Shown here piece after piece: positions 7,420 to 16,154 of a stretch of 64,000 bases of DNA. Under the pieces are notes generated by a model. That model did not search any database. It saw only the letters and a list, made by a program, of their open reading frames with translations, and was not told where the DNA came from. Position 1 is the first letter of the stretch. Each line of letters begins with the position of its first letter. Source of the DNA: an uncultured Lutibacter sp. (GTDB lineage: Bacteria > Bacteroidota > Bacteroidia > Flavobacteriales > Flavobacteriaceae); the NCBI RefSeq assembly GCF_947493565.1, contig NZ_CANLRG010000004.1, forward strand, positions 62,001 to 126,000. The letters are read 5' to 3'. The position numbers and the translations under genes are program-made.

Positions 7420-8553
7420 ATGAAATATTCAAATATATTTTTCAGTTTAATAACAGTTCTAATTATTTCTTGTAAAGAAAAACCTTCAGAAAAATTAGCA
7501 CTTCAAACCTTAAACAATAACAAATTTAAATTTGAAGTTGAAACTATTGTTAGTGATATGGATATTCCTTGGAGTATGGCATTTTTACCCGATAATTCTA
7601 TTTTAATTACAGAATTAAAGGGGGAGTTAATTCATTTTAAAAACGGAGTAAAAACCAATATTAAAAATGTACCAGAAGTATATTTTAGAGGCCAAGGTGG
7701 TTTATTAGATATAGAATTAGATCCAAATTATGCCGAAAATGGTTGGTTATATTTATCCTACGCTGCAAATATTGAAAATGATGGAAATGGAGGAAACACA
7801 ACTATAATGAGAGCTAAATTAAAAAACGATGCTTTGGTTGAAACTCAAGTTATCTATAAAGCAACTCCAAATACACAAAGCGGAACCCATTTTGGTTCTC
7901 GTATTGAATTTGATAAAAAAGGCTATTTATATTTTTCAATTGGAGATAGATACAACAGAGATGTTTTACCACAAGATATAACTAAAGAAGCTGGTAAAAT
8001 TTACAGAATAAATAGCGATGGAACAATACCAACAGATAATCCGTTTTACAACACTAAAAATGCTATAAAAGCAATTTATTCTTATGGTCATAGAAATCCG
8101 CAAGGAATGGCAATGCATCCCGAAACTGGAGAAATTTGGGCACACGAACACGGTCCTAAAGGTGGTGATGAAATAAATATTATAAAAGCTGGTAAAAATT
8201 TTGGATGGCCTAAAGCATCTTTTGGAGTTAATTATAGCGGTACAAAATTTACAGATAAGACCTCTATTAAAGGAATGGAAGATCCAATACACCACTGGAC
8301 ACCTTCTATTGCTCCAAGCGGAATGACATTTGTTACTAGTAATAAATACCCAGAATGGAAAGGAAATGTATTGGTAGGTTCGTTAAAATTTCAATATGTT
8401 ACACGATGTGTTATAGAAAACAACAAAGTAGTTAAAGAAGAAAAACTAATAGAAAATATTGGTCGCGTACGTTGTGTACGTCAAGCTCCAGATGGCTATA
8501 TTTATGTTGCTGTTCAAAATTTAGGGATTGTTAGATTAACGCCTTCATCTTAA
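7420..8553 (+). CDS. PQQ-dependent soluble sugar dehydrogenase family lipoprotein
   Basis: Six-bladed beta-propeller of the GDH-B/aldose sugar dehydrogenase (YliI/Asd) family, expected to oxidise sugars with pyrroloquinoline quinone at the envelope. Lipoprotein signal with Cys18 (LIISC). Family motifs: GGLLDIELDPNY, SGTHFGSRIEF, SIGDRYNRD, YSYGHRNPQGMAMHP, the EHGPKGGDEIN active-site loop, and RVRCVRQAPDGYIYV at the end. Length 377 is normal. No pqq biosynthesis genes are in the window, so the cofactor is made elsewhere, imported, or the protein acts differently. Confidence 0.9.
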   Translation: MKYSNIFFSLITVLIISCKEKPSEKLALQTLNNNKFKFEVETIVSDMDIPWSMAFLPDNSILITELKGELIHFKNGVKTNIKNVPEVYFRGQGGLLDIELDPNYAENGWLYLSYAANIENDGNGGNTTIMRAKLKNDALVETQVIYKATPNTQSGTHFGSRIEFDKKGYLYFSIGDRYNRDVLPQDITKEAGKIYRINSDGTIPTDNPFYNTKNAIKAIYSYGHRNPQGMAMHPETGEIWAHEHGPKGGDEINIIKAGKNFGWPKASFGVNYSGTKFTDKTSIKGMEDPIHHWTPSIAPSGMTFVTSNKYPEWKGNVLVGSLKFQYVTRCVIENNKVVKEEKLIENIGRVRCVRQAPDGYIYVAVQNLGIVRLTPSS

Positions 8554-8631
8554 AAATTGTTCTTGTGAATAATTCCAAAGTAAACAATTGAGTTTTACTT
8601 TCAAAGGAATGACACGTGTAAATTAGACTAG

Positions 8632-8673
8632 AAAAACCAGTACTTTGGATATAAAATCGAAGTACTGGTTTTA
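8632..8673. terminator. Bidirectional terminator
   Basis: A perfect 13-bp stem (8633-8645 with 8660-8672), flanked by A on the left and T on the right, between the convergent sugar dehydrogenase and outer-membrane barrel genes. A weaker imperfect hairpin lies just upstream (about 8579-8616). Confidence 0.8.
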
Positions 8674-8705
8674 AACTAAAACTACTAACTAAAGTTTTAA
8701 ATATT

Positions 8706-9956
8706 TTATTTTGAAGAAAATAACTTTGGTTTGAAAGTAAACATAATCCAAGCCCAAGAATTATTTTCATCTTTATCTCCTCCTTTAAGAACTTCCATCG
8801 CTTCTTTAGCAAACATTTTAGAATATCCAACATTAAACATTATATTGCTTGCTATTTTATATCCTAAATTTAAATCTATTTCAGTACCTAAATTATTATC
8901 AACTTTTGTTCCTCCATTGTAAACATCAGCAGCTGAAGAAAAGAAATGAGGTACTAATGTTGCTGAAAATTTATCTTTTTTGTAAGCAACAACCCCATTA
9001 ATATCAACTAAACCAACAGACCCTATGTGGTTACCAACATAAAAATAATCCATCCAACCATTAAACTTATGATTGGTTCCAAACAACGGATTGAAAGATT
9101 TTACATCAGAACTTGCATCATTCATATCTTTTCCTGATAAATATTCAGCGCCAATACCTAAAGTAAACTCTGTTGAAGCTTTGTATTTTAAATTTCCTGC
9201 AAAGTAGTTAGCACTAACATCGTTACCATTCAACTGCCCCGTTTGAAAGTAGATTGAAAAATCTGAGCTAAATTTTCCTTCATTATATTTAATATGAGAA
9301 CCTAATGTTTGAGAATAATCTACCTTTTGATTATTAGCTTCCATAAACTCTACTCCGTTATTTAACACTAAAAAGCTTAAACCTACTTTAGTTATTTTGG
9401 TATTAAACCAAGCGTACTGAAAAGTTTTATAACCCGCAACATTGCTATATAAATTATCTACTCCTGATTGGCTATCAGAATTTAAAGCAAAACCTACATC
9501 TAATTTACTGTTTTCAGAAACTTTAAATTTCGCCAACATCGCATCATGACTTCTTCCTTGTTGCGCCCAACCTACATTTCCAAATATTCTACTGTCATCA
9601 TACACAATTTCTTGACGACCAAATTTTAAAGAAATATTTTCAGATAATAATGCTTCAGCCCAAGCTTCGTGTAACATTGTTGCGTTATCATCAGTACCTA
9701 GGGTACTAATATCTCCCCAAACTCTTACATTTTGAAGAGAAATCCCCAATTTAATTTTATCTTGTTCAAAATTGAAATTTAAACGAGTACGTTGCGATAC
9801 AAAATTTGAACCGTCAGCATCTGTTTGTAATAGTTTCCCAAAACCATGTTTGTTCTCATAACGAGGACGTAATTCAGCTGATAAATCGAACTGTTGAGCT
9901 GTTAATGTTGTTACAGTTAATGTAGCTAAAATTGTTATAAATAAAATTTTTCTCAT
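8706..9956 (-). CDS. Outer-membrane beta-barrel porin (alginate-export-like), NO regulon member
   Basis: A 416-residue protein with a signal peptide ending near LTAQQ followed by alternating polar/hydrophobic strands. SAELRPRYENKHG and TRLNFNFEQDKIKLGISLQNVRVWGD resemble the start of alginate-export-family and related porins; it ends in Lys-Leu-Phe-Ser-Ser-Lys. A barrel channel for small solutes is likely, but the substrate is unknown. It lies 140 bases after norF in the same direction and its leader carries almost the same 29-bp site as norC, so it probably shares NO-responsive control while having its own promoter. Confidence 0.75.
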   Translation of the reverse strand: MRKILFITILATLTVTTLTAQQFDLSAELRPRYENKHGFGKLLQTDADGSNFVSQRTRLNFNFEQDKIKLGISLQNVRVWGDISTLGTDDNATMLHEAWAEALLSENISLKFGRQEIVYDDSRIFGNVGWAQQGRSHDAMLAKFKVSENSKLDVGFALNSDSQSGVDNLYSNVAGYKTFQYAWFNTKITKVGLSFLVLNNGVEFMEANNQKVDYSQTLGSHIKYNEGKFSSDFSIYFQTGQLNGNDVSANYFAGNLKYKASTEFTLGIGAEYLSGKDMNDASSDVKSFNPLFGTNHKFNGWMDYFYVGNHIGSVGLVDINGVVAYKKDKFSATLVPHFFSSAADVYNGGTKVDNNLGTEIDLNLGYKIASNIMFNVGYSKMFAKEAMEVLKGGDKDENNSWAWIMFTFKPKLFSSK

Positions 9957-9985
9957 TGTTATGTATTTTAATTGTATGCTTATTT

Positions 9986-10027
9986 TTAATATTTAAAGAC
10001 CTCTTTATCTTTTACAATGCGAAAATA
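9986..10027 (-). promoter_or_regulatory. Promoter and NO-type operator of the barrel gene
   Basis: Minus-strand TATTTTCG (10027-10020; one mismatch to TAnnTTTG) predicts a start near 10016. Directly downstream, 9986-10014 matches the norC site 15551-15579 at 27 of 29 positions; its centre is the partial dyad AAAGA-N8-TCTTT. The position at about +3 to +31 suits repression. Confidence 0.65.
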
Positions 10028-10096
10028 CAAGCATAAAAAAATTTAATTACTGACTTTTATCAACTTTCAAAAACTTTTTTTACAATTGAAACTGAC

Positions 10097-10342
10097 TTAA
10101 ATAAACAGCATAGTAATTACCATAAAAATTAAAACATAAACAATTAATGACACTTTCCACAAGGCATGTGCTTTACGTAATTCCATAAAATAAAATGAAA
10201 CTCCAATAAATTTTAAACTTGACAATCCTAAAATAAGTAGTGCAGAAATAGAAATACTTAAAACCGAATTTGAGATTAGTGCTGTACTCATAGTTAAAAG
10301 TATAAGTATTATCCAAACCCATAAAAATACGTTTTTTTTCAT
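10097..10342 (-). CDS. norF: NorF-like / cytochrome oxidase subunit IV-like small membrane protein
   Basis: 81 residues with three hydrophobic segments and a KFIGVSFYFMELRKAHALWK motif typical of the subunit IV-like proteins found with heme-copper oxidases and NO reductases. It starts one base after norE ends, completing the classical order norC-B-Q-D-E-F. NorF supports full activity or assembly of NO reductase in other bacteria; the mechanism is unclear. Confidence 0.8.
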   Translation of the reverse strand: MKKNVFLWVWIILILLTMSTALISNSVLSISISALLILGLSSLKFIGVSFYFMELRKAHALWKVSLIVYVLIFMVITMLFI

Positions 10343-10343
10343 C

Positions 10344-10925
10344 TTAAAATATTAAATAAATTATTGGGAATAACAGCAGCCAAATTAAATCGCACATATG
10401 CCAAAATGCAGCACTTGCCTCAAAATCTTCTAAATTTATTTTATCTTTCTTTTTCTGTAAACTTACAAGTGCTATAGCCAAAATTACCAACCCAACTATG
10501 ACATGAATTACATGAAATAAAGTTAACATCCAATAAAAAGAGAAAAATGTGTTATAACTAAGTGTAAGTCCAGCATCAATTTTTGTATAATATTCTACAC
10601 TTTTTAACAGTAAAAATAAGAAACCACCAAGCATAGTTAATTTTAAATAGGTTGATGCTTGATTGATTTTAAATGCTTTTAATTTTTTTACAGAATTCGC
10701 CATAAAAAAACCACTAGTTAATAAAAATACTGTATTTATTGCTCCAAAGGTGGTATTTAATAATAATCTAGAAGTATGAAATACTTGAGGTTCTTCTTTA
10801 CTGTACATAACCATAGCGATTAGTGCCATACCAAAAGTGATTAATTCTAAAAAAATTACGATCCATATTAAAATTCCTCCAGGAGGGTAATACAAATTTT
10901 TATAATTGACTTTTAAAGATTCCAT
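10344..10925 (-). CDS. norE: NorE, heme-copper oxidase subunit III-like protein
   Basis: 193 residues with five or more membrane helices; FYWMLTLFHVIHVIVG, near the middle, and the final SAAFWHMCDLIWLLLFPIIYL are hallmark helices of the subunit III fold. In nor operons this protein is an accessory to NO reductase. It starts two bases after norD ends. A plain cytochrome oxidase subunit III is excluded by the short length and operon context. Confidence 0.85.
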   Translation of the reverse strand: MESLKVNYKNLYYPPGGILIWIVIFLELITFGMALIAMVMYSKEEPQVFHTSRLLLNTTFGAINTVFLLTSGFFMANSVKKLKAFKINQASTYLKLTMLGGFLFLLLKSVEYYTKIDAGLTLSYNTFFSFYWMLTLFHVIHVIVGLVILAIALVSLQKKKDKINLEDFEASAAFWHMCDLIWLLLFPIIYLIF

Positions 10926-10927
10926 AT

Positions 10928-12694
10928 TTAACTTTGATGTTTAATTTTTTCATACAATTGCACCATTGCTTTAAGTAATTCTACAGGTGTTGTTAATATT
11001 TGATAATGGTTTTGTCCAAACATTTGAGGTAAGTAATACTTTGCTTGCGCTTCGATGGCTAAGGCATATGAATTTATTTGTTTTTCGTTTAATTCTCTTA
11101 AGGCTTGTTTTACATCATTTACTCCATACTTACCTTCGTATTTATCATAATCATTAGGTTTTCCGTCTGAAATTAAAATTACCCATTTATTTTTTGTGTC
11201 TCGTTTATCTAACAGAGCTCCTGAATGACGTAAAGCAGCCCCAATTCTTGTATAACCGCTGGGTTCAACAGAACCTACTTTAAATTTTGCTTTACTCCAT
11301 TCTTCATCAAAATCTTTAATAGTAATATAGGATGAATGATTTCTAGTTTTAGAATAAAAACAATCAATTGAAAAATCGATATGAAACTCATTCAAAATCT
11401 CTCCAAATAAAATTGAAACTTGCTTTTCAACATCAATTACTCTGTTTCCTGCCGCATAACTATCACTTGATAGGCTTACATCTAACAATAATAAAATAGA
11501 TAAATCTTTTTCTTTTTTCCGTTTGGACAAATATATTTTTTCTGAAGGTGTATGACCTGAGTTAACATCAACAAACAAATCGATAATAGCGTCAATATCA
11601 AATTCTTCACCTTGTGTTTGCCTGCGTTGTTGTTGAAATTTATTATTTACCGTAGTTAACATTTTTCTTAACCCAATTAATGTTGACTGGTTTTGATTTA
11701 ATGTTTTTTTATAATATTCAACATTATTTTTCAATAAAGTTTTTGGATATACTTTACAAAAGTCTTTTTTATAACAACGTTTAGAATAATCCCATTCATC
11801 ATATTTAATATGATATCCTTTATTATCAATTTCAGCACTTTCAGAAACTGTGGTGTTTTCAATAAAATCTGCTTGATATACTGAATGTGCTGTATCATCT
11901 ACACGTACTGTATATTTCATATTTATCTCATCCAATGCATTTGAGTGATCATCTAATTCATCATCTCCATCAAAATCTCTAAAATTACCAGCAAATTCTT
12001 CTGCGGTTTCCACTTTTTCAAATTGATGTTGTAAAACGGCATCTTCTTGCTGTTTTAAATCTACTTGAACTGAGATGATTTCTTCAACAGCATTAGACTT
12101 TAAAATGGTTTTCGGTTTTTCATCATCCGCTTTTTTAACCTTATCTGTAAAATTTTTTAATTGATCTTTAGAAGTTTCTTCAGGATTATTTTTCATCCAT
12201 TTTCCATATAAAAAAGAAAAATCCACATCGGTATTGTTTGCCTTTTCAATATAATACGTGTAAAATTTTTGATGATATTTTTTGGTAATTGGAAACTGTT
12301 CAAATAAAATTTCTAGTACTTTAGATGAAGTTTTTTGAGCTTTTTGTTGAGATTCCATCAATTCATGTTCCACCTCATCATTCCAATTTAAATTTAAGGT
12401 TTTTTGGACTGACAAATACAATATTCTAAACAAGTAATAAGAAATATTATCATCTACTGTAGTAAATTCTGAAAATTTTGAAGGTAAAAAGAAGTTGTTA
12501 TTTTTGTAGCCACCTTCTCTTTCCGCAGGGTACAATTCAATAGCTTGTCCAGTTATTGCTCTAGCAAAAATAGTTAAACGTGGTTTTAAATCGTTTAATA
12601 AAACTGCATGTGCAACAGCTTCCTCTTTCTTTAGTTTTCTCTTTTTAAAGTAATGAGCAAGTTTTGTAAATATATATTCATCTGGTTCAAACAC
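10928..12694 (-). CDS. norD: NorD, VWA-domain NO reductase activation protein
   Basis: 588 residues. The C-terminal third is a von Willebrand A domain with a complete MIDAS start (LLLLDVSLSSDS), the later threonine (GYTRIGAALRH) and ISDGKPNDYDKYEG. Together with the MoxR ATPase NorQ it is thought to insert the nonheme iron or otherwise activate NorB. The middle (about 190-300) is acidic and of low complexity. It lies 9 bases after norQ and is followed at once by norE. Confidence 0.9.
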   Translation of the reverse strand: MFEPDEYIFTKLAHYFKKRKLKKEEAVAHAVLLNDLKPRLTIFARAITGQAIELYPAEREGGYKNNNFFLPSKFSEFTTVDDNISYYLFRILYLSVQKTLNLNWNDEVEHELMESQQKAQKTSSKVLEILFEQFPITKKYHQKFYTYYIEKANNTDVDFSFLYGKWMKNNPEETSKDQLKNFTDKVKKADDEKPKTILKSNAVEEIISVQVDLKQQEDAVLQHQFEKVETAEEFAGNFRDFDGDDELDDHSNALDEINMKYTVRVDDTAHSVYQADFIENTTVSESAEIDNKGYHIKYDEWDYSKRCYKKDFCKVYPKTLLKNNVEYYKKTLNQNQSTLIGLRKMLTTVNNKFQQQRRQTQGEEFDIDAIIDLFVDVNSGHTPSEKIYLSKRKKEKDLSILLLLDVSLSSDSYAAGNRVIDVEKQVSILFGEILNEFHIDFSIDCFYSKTRNHSSYITIKDFDEEWSKAKFKVGSVEPSGYTRIGAALRHSGALLDKRDTKNKWVILISDGKPNDYDKYEGKYGVNDVKQALRELNEKQINSYALAIEAQAKYYLPQMFGQNHYQILTTPVELLKAMVQLYEKIKHQS

Positions 12695-12703
12695 AACTTA
12701 AAA

Positions 12704-13483
12704 TCAAATCATTAGGTTACATAAATCTTTTAAAGCTTCAATAACTTCTAAATCGTCAGTTAAAGGTTCAACAATAGCAACTTCAACGGATAGCCTTTTT
12801 GGCAACCCATTATGAATTAATTTGGCAGCATCTACCAATAAACGCGTTGAAACTGTTTCAGTTAAACCTAGTTCTGTTAAATTTCTAATTTTTGTAGCAA
12901 TATTGACCAATTTTTTAGCAGTATTGGCATCTATTCCAGTCTCATTTACCAATATTTCAGCTTCTAATGTAGCTTTTGGGTATGCAAATGAAACAGCTAT
13001 AAAACGTTGTCTAGTTGAAGGTTTTAATTCTTTAAATCCTTTTTGATAGCCAGGATTAAAAGAAGCAACCAGCATAAAATCTTCATGAGCCTTAATAGTT
13101 TCACCAAGCTTATCGATAAACAATTCACGTCGGTGATCAGTTAAAGAGTGTATGGCAACAATTACATCGGGTCTTGCTTCAGCTATTTCATCTAAATAAA
13201 TGATTGCGCCTTCTTTTACAGCAGTAGTTAATGGACCATCTAACCAAACCGTTTCTGCTCCTTTTATAATATATCTTCCTATTAAATCAGTTGAAGAGGT
13301 TTCTTCATGGCAACTAATAGTAATTAGTTTTTTATTTAATTTATGAGCAATAAACTCAATAAATCTAGATTTTCCAGTACCTGTTGGTCCTTTTAATAAA
13401 AAAGGAATTTTACTTGCATAGGTTAGTTCAAAAACTTCAACTTCTTTTCCTATGGCTTTATAATATGGTGATTGATTTTTCAT
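12704..13483 (-). CDS. norQ: NorQ, MoxR-family AAA+ ATPase
   Basis: 259 residues: Walker A GPTGTGKS (32-39), Walker B IIYLDEIAEA, and ASFNPGYQKGFKELKPSTRQRF with the sensor 1 Asn and an Arg-finger region. This is the NorQ/CbbQ subgroup, which works with a VWA partner (here NorD) to activate NO reductase. A 233-base gap separates it from norB, unusual within a nor operon and filled partly by an inverted repeat. Confidence 0.92.
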   Translation of the reverse strand: MKNQSPYYKAIGKEVEVFELTYASKIPFLLKGPTGTGKSRFIEFIAHKLNKKLITISCHEETSSTDLIGRYIIKGAETVWLDGPLTTAVKEGAIIYLDEIAEARPDVIVAIHSLTDHRRELFIDKLGETIKAHEDFMLVASFNPGYQKGFKELKPSTRQRFIAVSFAYPKATLEAEILVNETGIDANTAKKLVNIATKIRNLTELGLTETVSTRLLVDAAKLIHNGLPKRLSVEVAIVEPLTDDLEVIEALKDLCNLMI

Positions 13484-13512
13484 ACGAATGATTGATACTA
13501 TTAAATAGAAAA

Positions 13513-13570
13513 CCAGAGTTTCAGATTTTATTTGTTATATAGTATGGAAACTAATCATCTTCAACTCTGG
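13513..13570. other. Inverted repeat in the norB-norQ gap
   Basis: CCAGAGTT (13513-13520) and AACTCTGG (13563-13570) are perfect 8-bp arms 42 bases apart in the 233-base gap 13484-13716. It could fold in mRNA to adjust norB against norQD expression, or stabilise the norCB message. There is no T-run in the transcribed direction and no clear -7 box, so neither terminator nor promoter is supported. Confidence 0.4.
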
Positions 13571-13716
13571 AAATCAATCTAAAAAAACTACAATTAAAAT
13601 TTCAGTATCTTATTTATTATTAAATATTTTGTTGACAAATCAGATTTAAAACGTTTCAACTTTTATTATTTAATAAAATGGGGTTGATTAATTTAGATAC
13701 TTTTTACTTAATACTT

Positions 13717-15054
13717 TTATTGTTTAATTTCTAATGCTTCATCAGTTGGAGTCCCATGTTTGTAGAAGTCAATAATATACATTACAACACCTGTTGCAAA
13801 GAAAGATGCACAAATAACTAATACTACAAAATGAATACTAATTTCTTTTTGAACTTGCATAAATTCCATACCAAACTTTCGTTCTAAATAAACTTGTGCA
13901 ACACCTGCAACACCAAAAGCAACCGTCATCCCAATCATACCTATGTTTGAAAACCAATAGGCCATTCTACCTATAGAACTATCATATAATTTTCTACCTG
14001 TCATATTTGGTAAACTATAACTTATAATTGCTAAAACAATCATTGCATATGCTCCCCAAAATGCCAAGTGGCCATGCATTGCTGTAACTAAAGTACCATG
14101 TGTATATAAATTTGTTTGCGGTAGCGTATGAGCAAACCCTAATAATCCTGCGCCAATAAATGAAACAATAGCAGCACCTAAAGTCCAATATAAAGCTAAT
14201 TTATTCGGATGTTTTTTCTCTCCTTTTCTATACATATTTACCGCAAATAATGCCATTGCTAAAAATGCCAATGGTTCTAGTGCTGAGAAAATTCCTCCTA
14301 CAATCAACCAAATTTTATTTACACCTATATAGTAATAGTGGTGACCAGTTCCTAAAACTCCAGATAAGAACGTTAAACCTACAATTACATATAGCCACTT
14401 TTCAATAACTTCTCTATCAACACCTGTTAATTTAATTAATAAGAAAGATAAAATACCTCCCATAATTAATTCCCAAACACCTTCAACCCATAAATGAACT
14501 ACCCACCAACGGAAAAATGAATCTGTTACTTGACTATCAAAAGGAAGCATTCCAGGTAAATACAATAATGCAGCAAACAATAATCCCATAGAAAGTACTA
14601 AGGCTGTTGTTGTTTGCTTTTTACCTTTAAATAACGTCACTAAAATTAGGCCTAAAAATAGTAACACATTCACTACCACTAAGTAATCTAACGGACGTGG
14701 AATTTCTAAAAATTTTCTTCCTTCCCAATAGTTAAAATGATACCCAACTATGGCAACTACCCCTACAACTGCTAAGCTTATTAATTGTACATAAGCTAGT
14801 TTAACACTTACTAATTCGCGTTGTGCCTCTTCAGGAATGATATAATAGGCTGCTCCCATAAAACCAGACAATAACCAAACTACTAATAAATTGGTATGTA
14901 CTGCTCTTGCGGTATTAAAAGGAATAAATTCGTGTAAATTATCAAACCCAATGCGTGCAAATCCCATAATAAAACCATAGGTAATTTGTAAAACTAGTAA
15001 TAGCATTGAAAGTGCAAAAAACCAATATGCTACCTTTTGTGATTTATATTTCAT
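13717..15054 (-). CDS. norB: Nitric oxide reductase large subunit (cNOR)
   Basis: Reduces two NO to N2O at a heme b3/FeB centre in the inner membrane with electrons from NorC. 445 residues, about 12 helices. Ligand pattern: His53 and His329 (heme b), His327 (heme b3), and His187, His238, His239 for FeB, with Glu191 in HLWVEGVWE (the H-x3-E pair characteristic of NorB). There is no long N-terminal quinol-oxidase extension, so it is the cytochrome c-dependent type, in keeping with norC 10 bases upstream. Confidence 0.96.
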   Translation of the reverse strand: MKYKSQKVAYWFFALSMLLLVLQITYGFIMGFARIGFDNLHEFIPFNTARAVHTNLLVVWLLSGFMGAAYYIIPEEAQRELVSVKLAYVQLISLAVVGVVAIVGYHFNYWEGRKFLEIPRPLDYLVVVNVLLFLGLILVTLFKGKKQTTTALVLSMGLLFAALLYLPGMLPFDSQVTDSFFRWWVVHLWVEGVWELIMGGILSFLLIKLTGVDREVIEKWLYVIVGLTFLSGVLGTGHHYYYIGVNKIWLIVGGIFSALEPLAFLAMALFAVNMYRKGEKKHPNKLALYWTLGAAIVSFIGAGLLGFAHTLPQTNLYTHGTLVTAMHGHLAFWGAYAMIVLAIISYSLPNMTGRKLYDSSIGRMAYWFSNIGMIGMTVAFGVAGVAQVYLERKFGMEFMQVQKEISIHFVVLVICASFFATGVVMYIIDFYKHGTPTDEALEIKQ

Positions 15055-15064
15055 AATATGTTGT

Positions 15065-15526
15065 TTAGTTGTTAATTTTGTCTTTTGCTAAAGGAGAAAC
15101 TATTCTATCAAAACCATTTAAGTCTATCTCTCCAATCCACTTAAAAAATGCGACTACATCACTTGCTTCATCTTCTGTCATTCCATAAGCTACCATTTTT
15201 CTACCATTTGGTTGCCAAGGTCCTTTAGACATTAAAATTCCTTTTATTACTTCTTCTCCATTTCCATCATATTTTTGATTTAATCGATCAACAACTTTTG
15301 TCAATTCTGGAGCATAATAAGCACCTTCTCCTAAAATAGTATGACACCCCATACAATTATTAGATTCCCAGATTTCTTTACCTCTTACTACTTCTGCAGT
15401 TATATTCTCATGATTTGTTTGATCAGCTCCTTCAGATAAAGAGTATATAGTAAGTCCTATAAAAATTAAGAACGTTACCAAAGTACCTCCTAGGAAAAAA
15501 GCTCTTGCTTGTTTTTTAGATAACAT
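15065..15526 (-). CDS. norC: Nitric oxide reductase cytochrome c subunit
   Basis: 153 residues: an N-terminal membrane anchor (about 8-30) and a periplasmic cytochrome c domain with one heme site CMGCH (58-62) and the downstream Met region (NGRKMVAYGM). It passes electrons to NorB. First gene of the leftward nor operon. Its leader carries the predicted NsrR-type operator. Heme attachment would rely on a cytochrome c synthase such as the CcsBA encoded at 17.9-21.0 kb. Confidence 0.96.
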   Translation of the reverse strand: MLSKKQARAFFLGGTLVTFLIFIGLTIYSLSEGADQTNHENITAEVVRGKEIWESNNCMGCHTILGEGAYYAPELTKVVDRLNQKYDGNGEEVIKGILMSKGPWQPNGRKMVAYGMTEDEASDVVAFFKWIGEIDLNGFDRIVSPLAKDKINN

Positions 15527-15550
15527 GTTTTTCGAGTTTTGTTAGTTTTA

Positions 15551-15593
15551 TTAATATTAAAAGACCTTTTTATCTTTTATTTTGACAAATGTA
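15551..15593 (-). promoter_or_regulatory. norC promoter and NO-type operator
   Basis: Minus-strand -7 box TACATTTG (15593-15586) is a perfect TAnnTTTG and predicts a start near 15582. At 15551-15579, about +4 to +32, is the 29-bp site shared with the barrel gene (27 of 29 identical). Its core on the plus strand is AAAAGACCTTTTTATCTTTT, with arms AAAAGA and TCTTTT 8 bases apart, adjoining TTAATATT. The obvious candidate to bind it is the Rrf2 protein encoded just upstream. Confidence 0.7.
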
Positions 15594-15637
15594 TTTGATT
15601 ACATTTATATAATATATGATTTTTGTCATAAAAATTA

Positions 15638-16102
15638 TTATTTTTTAATAGGTTTTGGTTCTATATCTTTTAATGTAAGTACTCTACCTTTTTCAGCAAT
15701 TTCTTCTGCAAATTCCATAATAGTTTTATCTCTGAACTTTCCTAGAATACTATTTTTAAAAGGTTCTACAATAAAATGAACAGGACAAGGATTTACAGCG
15801 TCACATTTATGCAAGCCTAAAAAGCAGTCATTTAATTTAGTTAATCCATCAATATTTTCAATAATATCTATAACAGATTTTTTTTTGTTTTTTTCAGACA
15901 AATAAAACCCTCCGTTAGGACCTTTTGTAGAGGAAATGATTTTACCACGTACTAGTTGTTGAAATAATTTTGCTAAAAAAGGACTAGGAACCTCAATACT
16001 TTCTGAAATTTCTTTGACACTTATTTTTCTATTTTCATTCGAATGTTCAGCTAAGAACAACGTAGATAATATAGCATATTTACTAGCACGTGATAACATC
16101 AT
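15638..16102 (-). CDS. Rrf2 family Fe-S transcriptional regulator, NsrR-like
   Basis: 154 residues: N-terminal winged helix (SRASKYAILSTLFLAEHS...ISESIEVPSPFLAKLFQQL, wing around KGPNGGFYL) and three Cys at 93, 100 and 106 (C-x6-C-x5-C), where NsrR and IscR bind an Fe-S cluster. Next to nor genes, NO sensing through cluster nitrosylation is the likely role. It is leftward, 111 bases upstream of norC, and has a -7 box TATTTTTG (16133-16126). NsrR is inferred from context; an IscR-type role is less likely without isc/suf genes. Confidence 0.85.
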   Translation of the reverse strand: MMLSRASKYAILSTLFLAEHSNENRKISVKEISESIEVPSPFLAKLFQQLVRGKIISSTKGPNGGFYLSEKNKKKSVIDIIENIDGLTKLNDCFLGLHKCDAVNPCPVHFIVEPFKNSILGKFRDKTIMEFAEEIAEKGRVLTLKDIEPKPIKK

Positions 16103-16154
16103 AACTCATTAATTCATATTTTGAGCAAAAATATAAAAAAAAGAGTAGTTGGTA

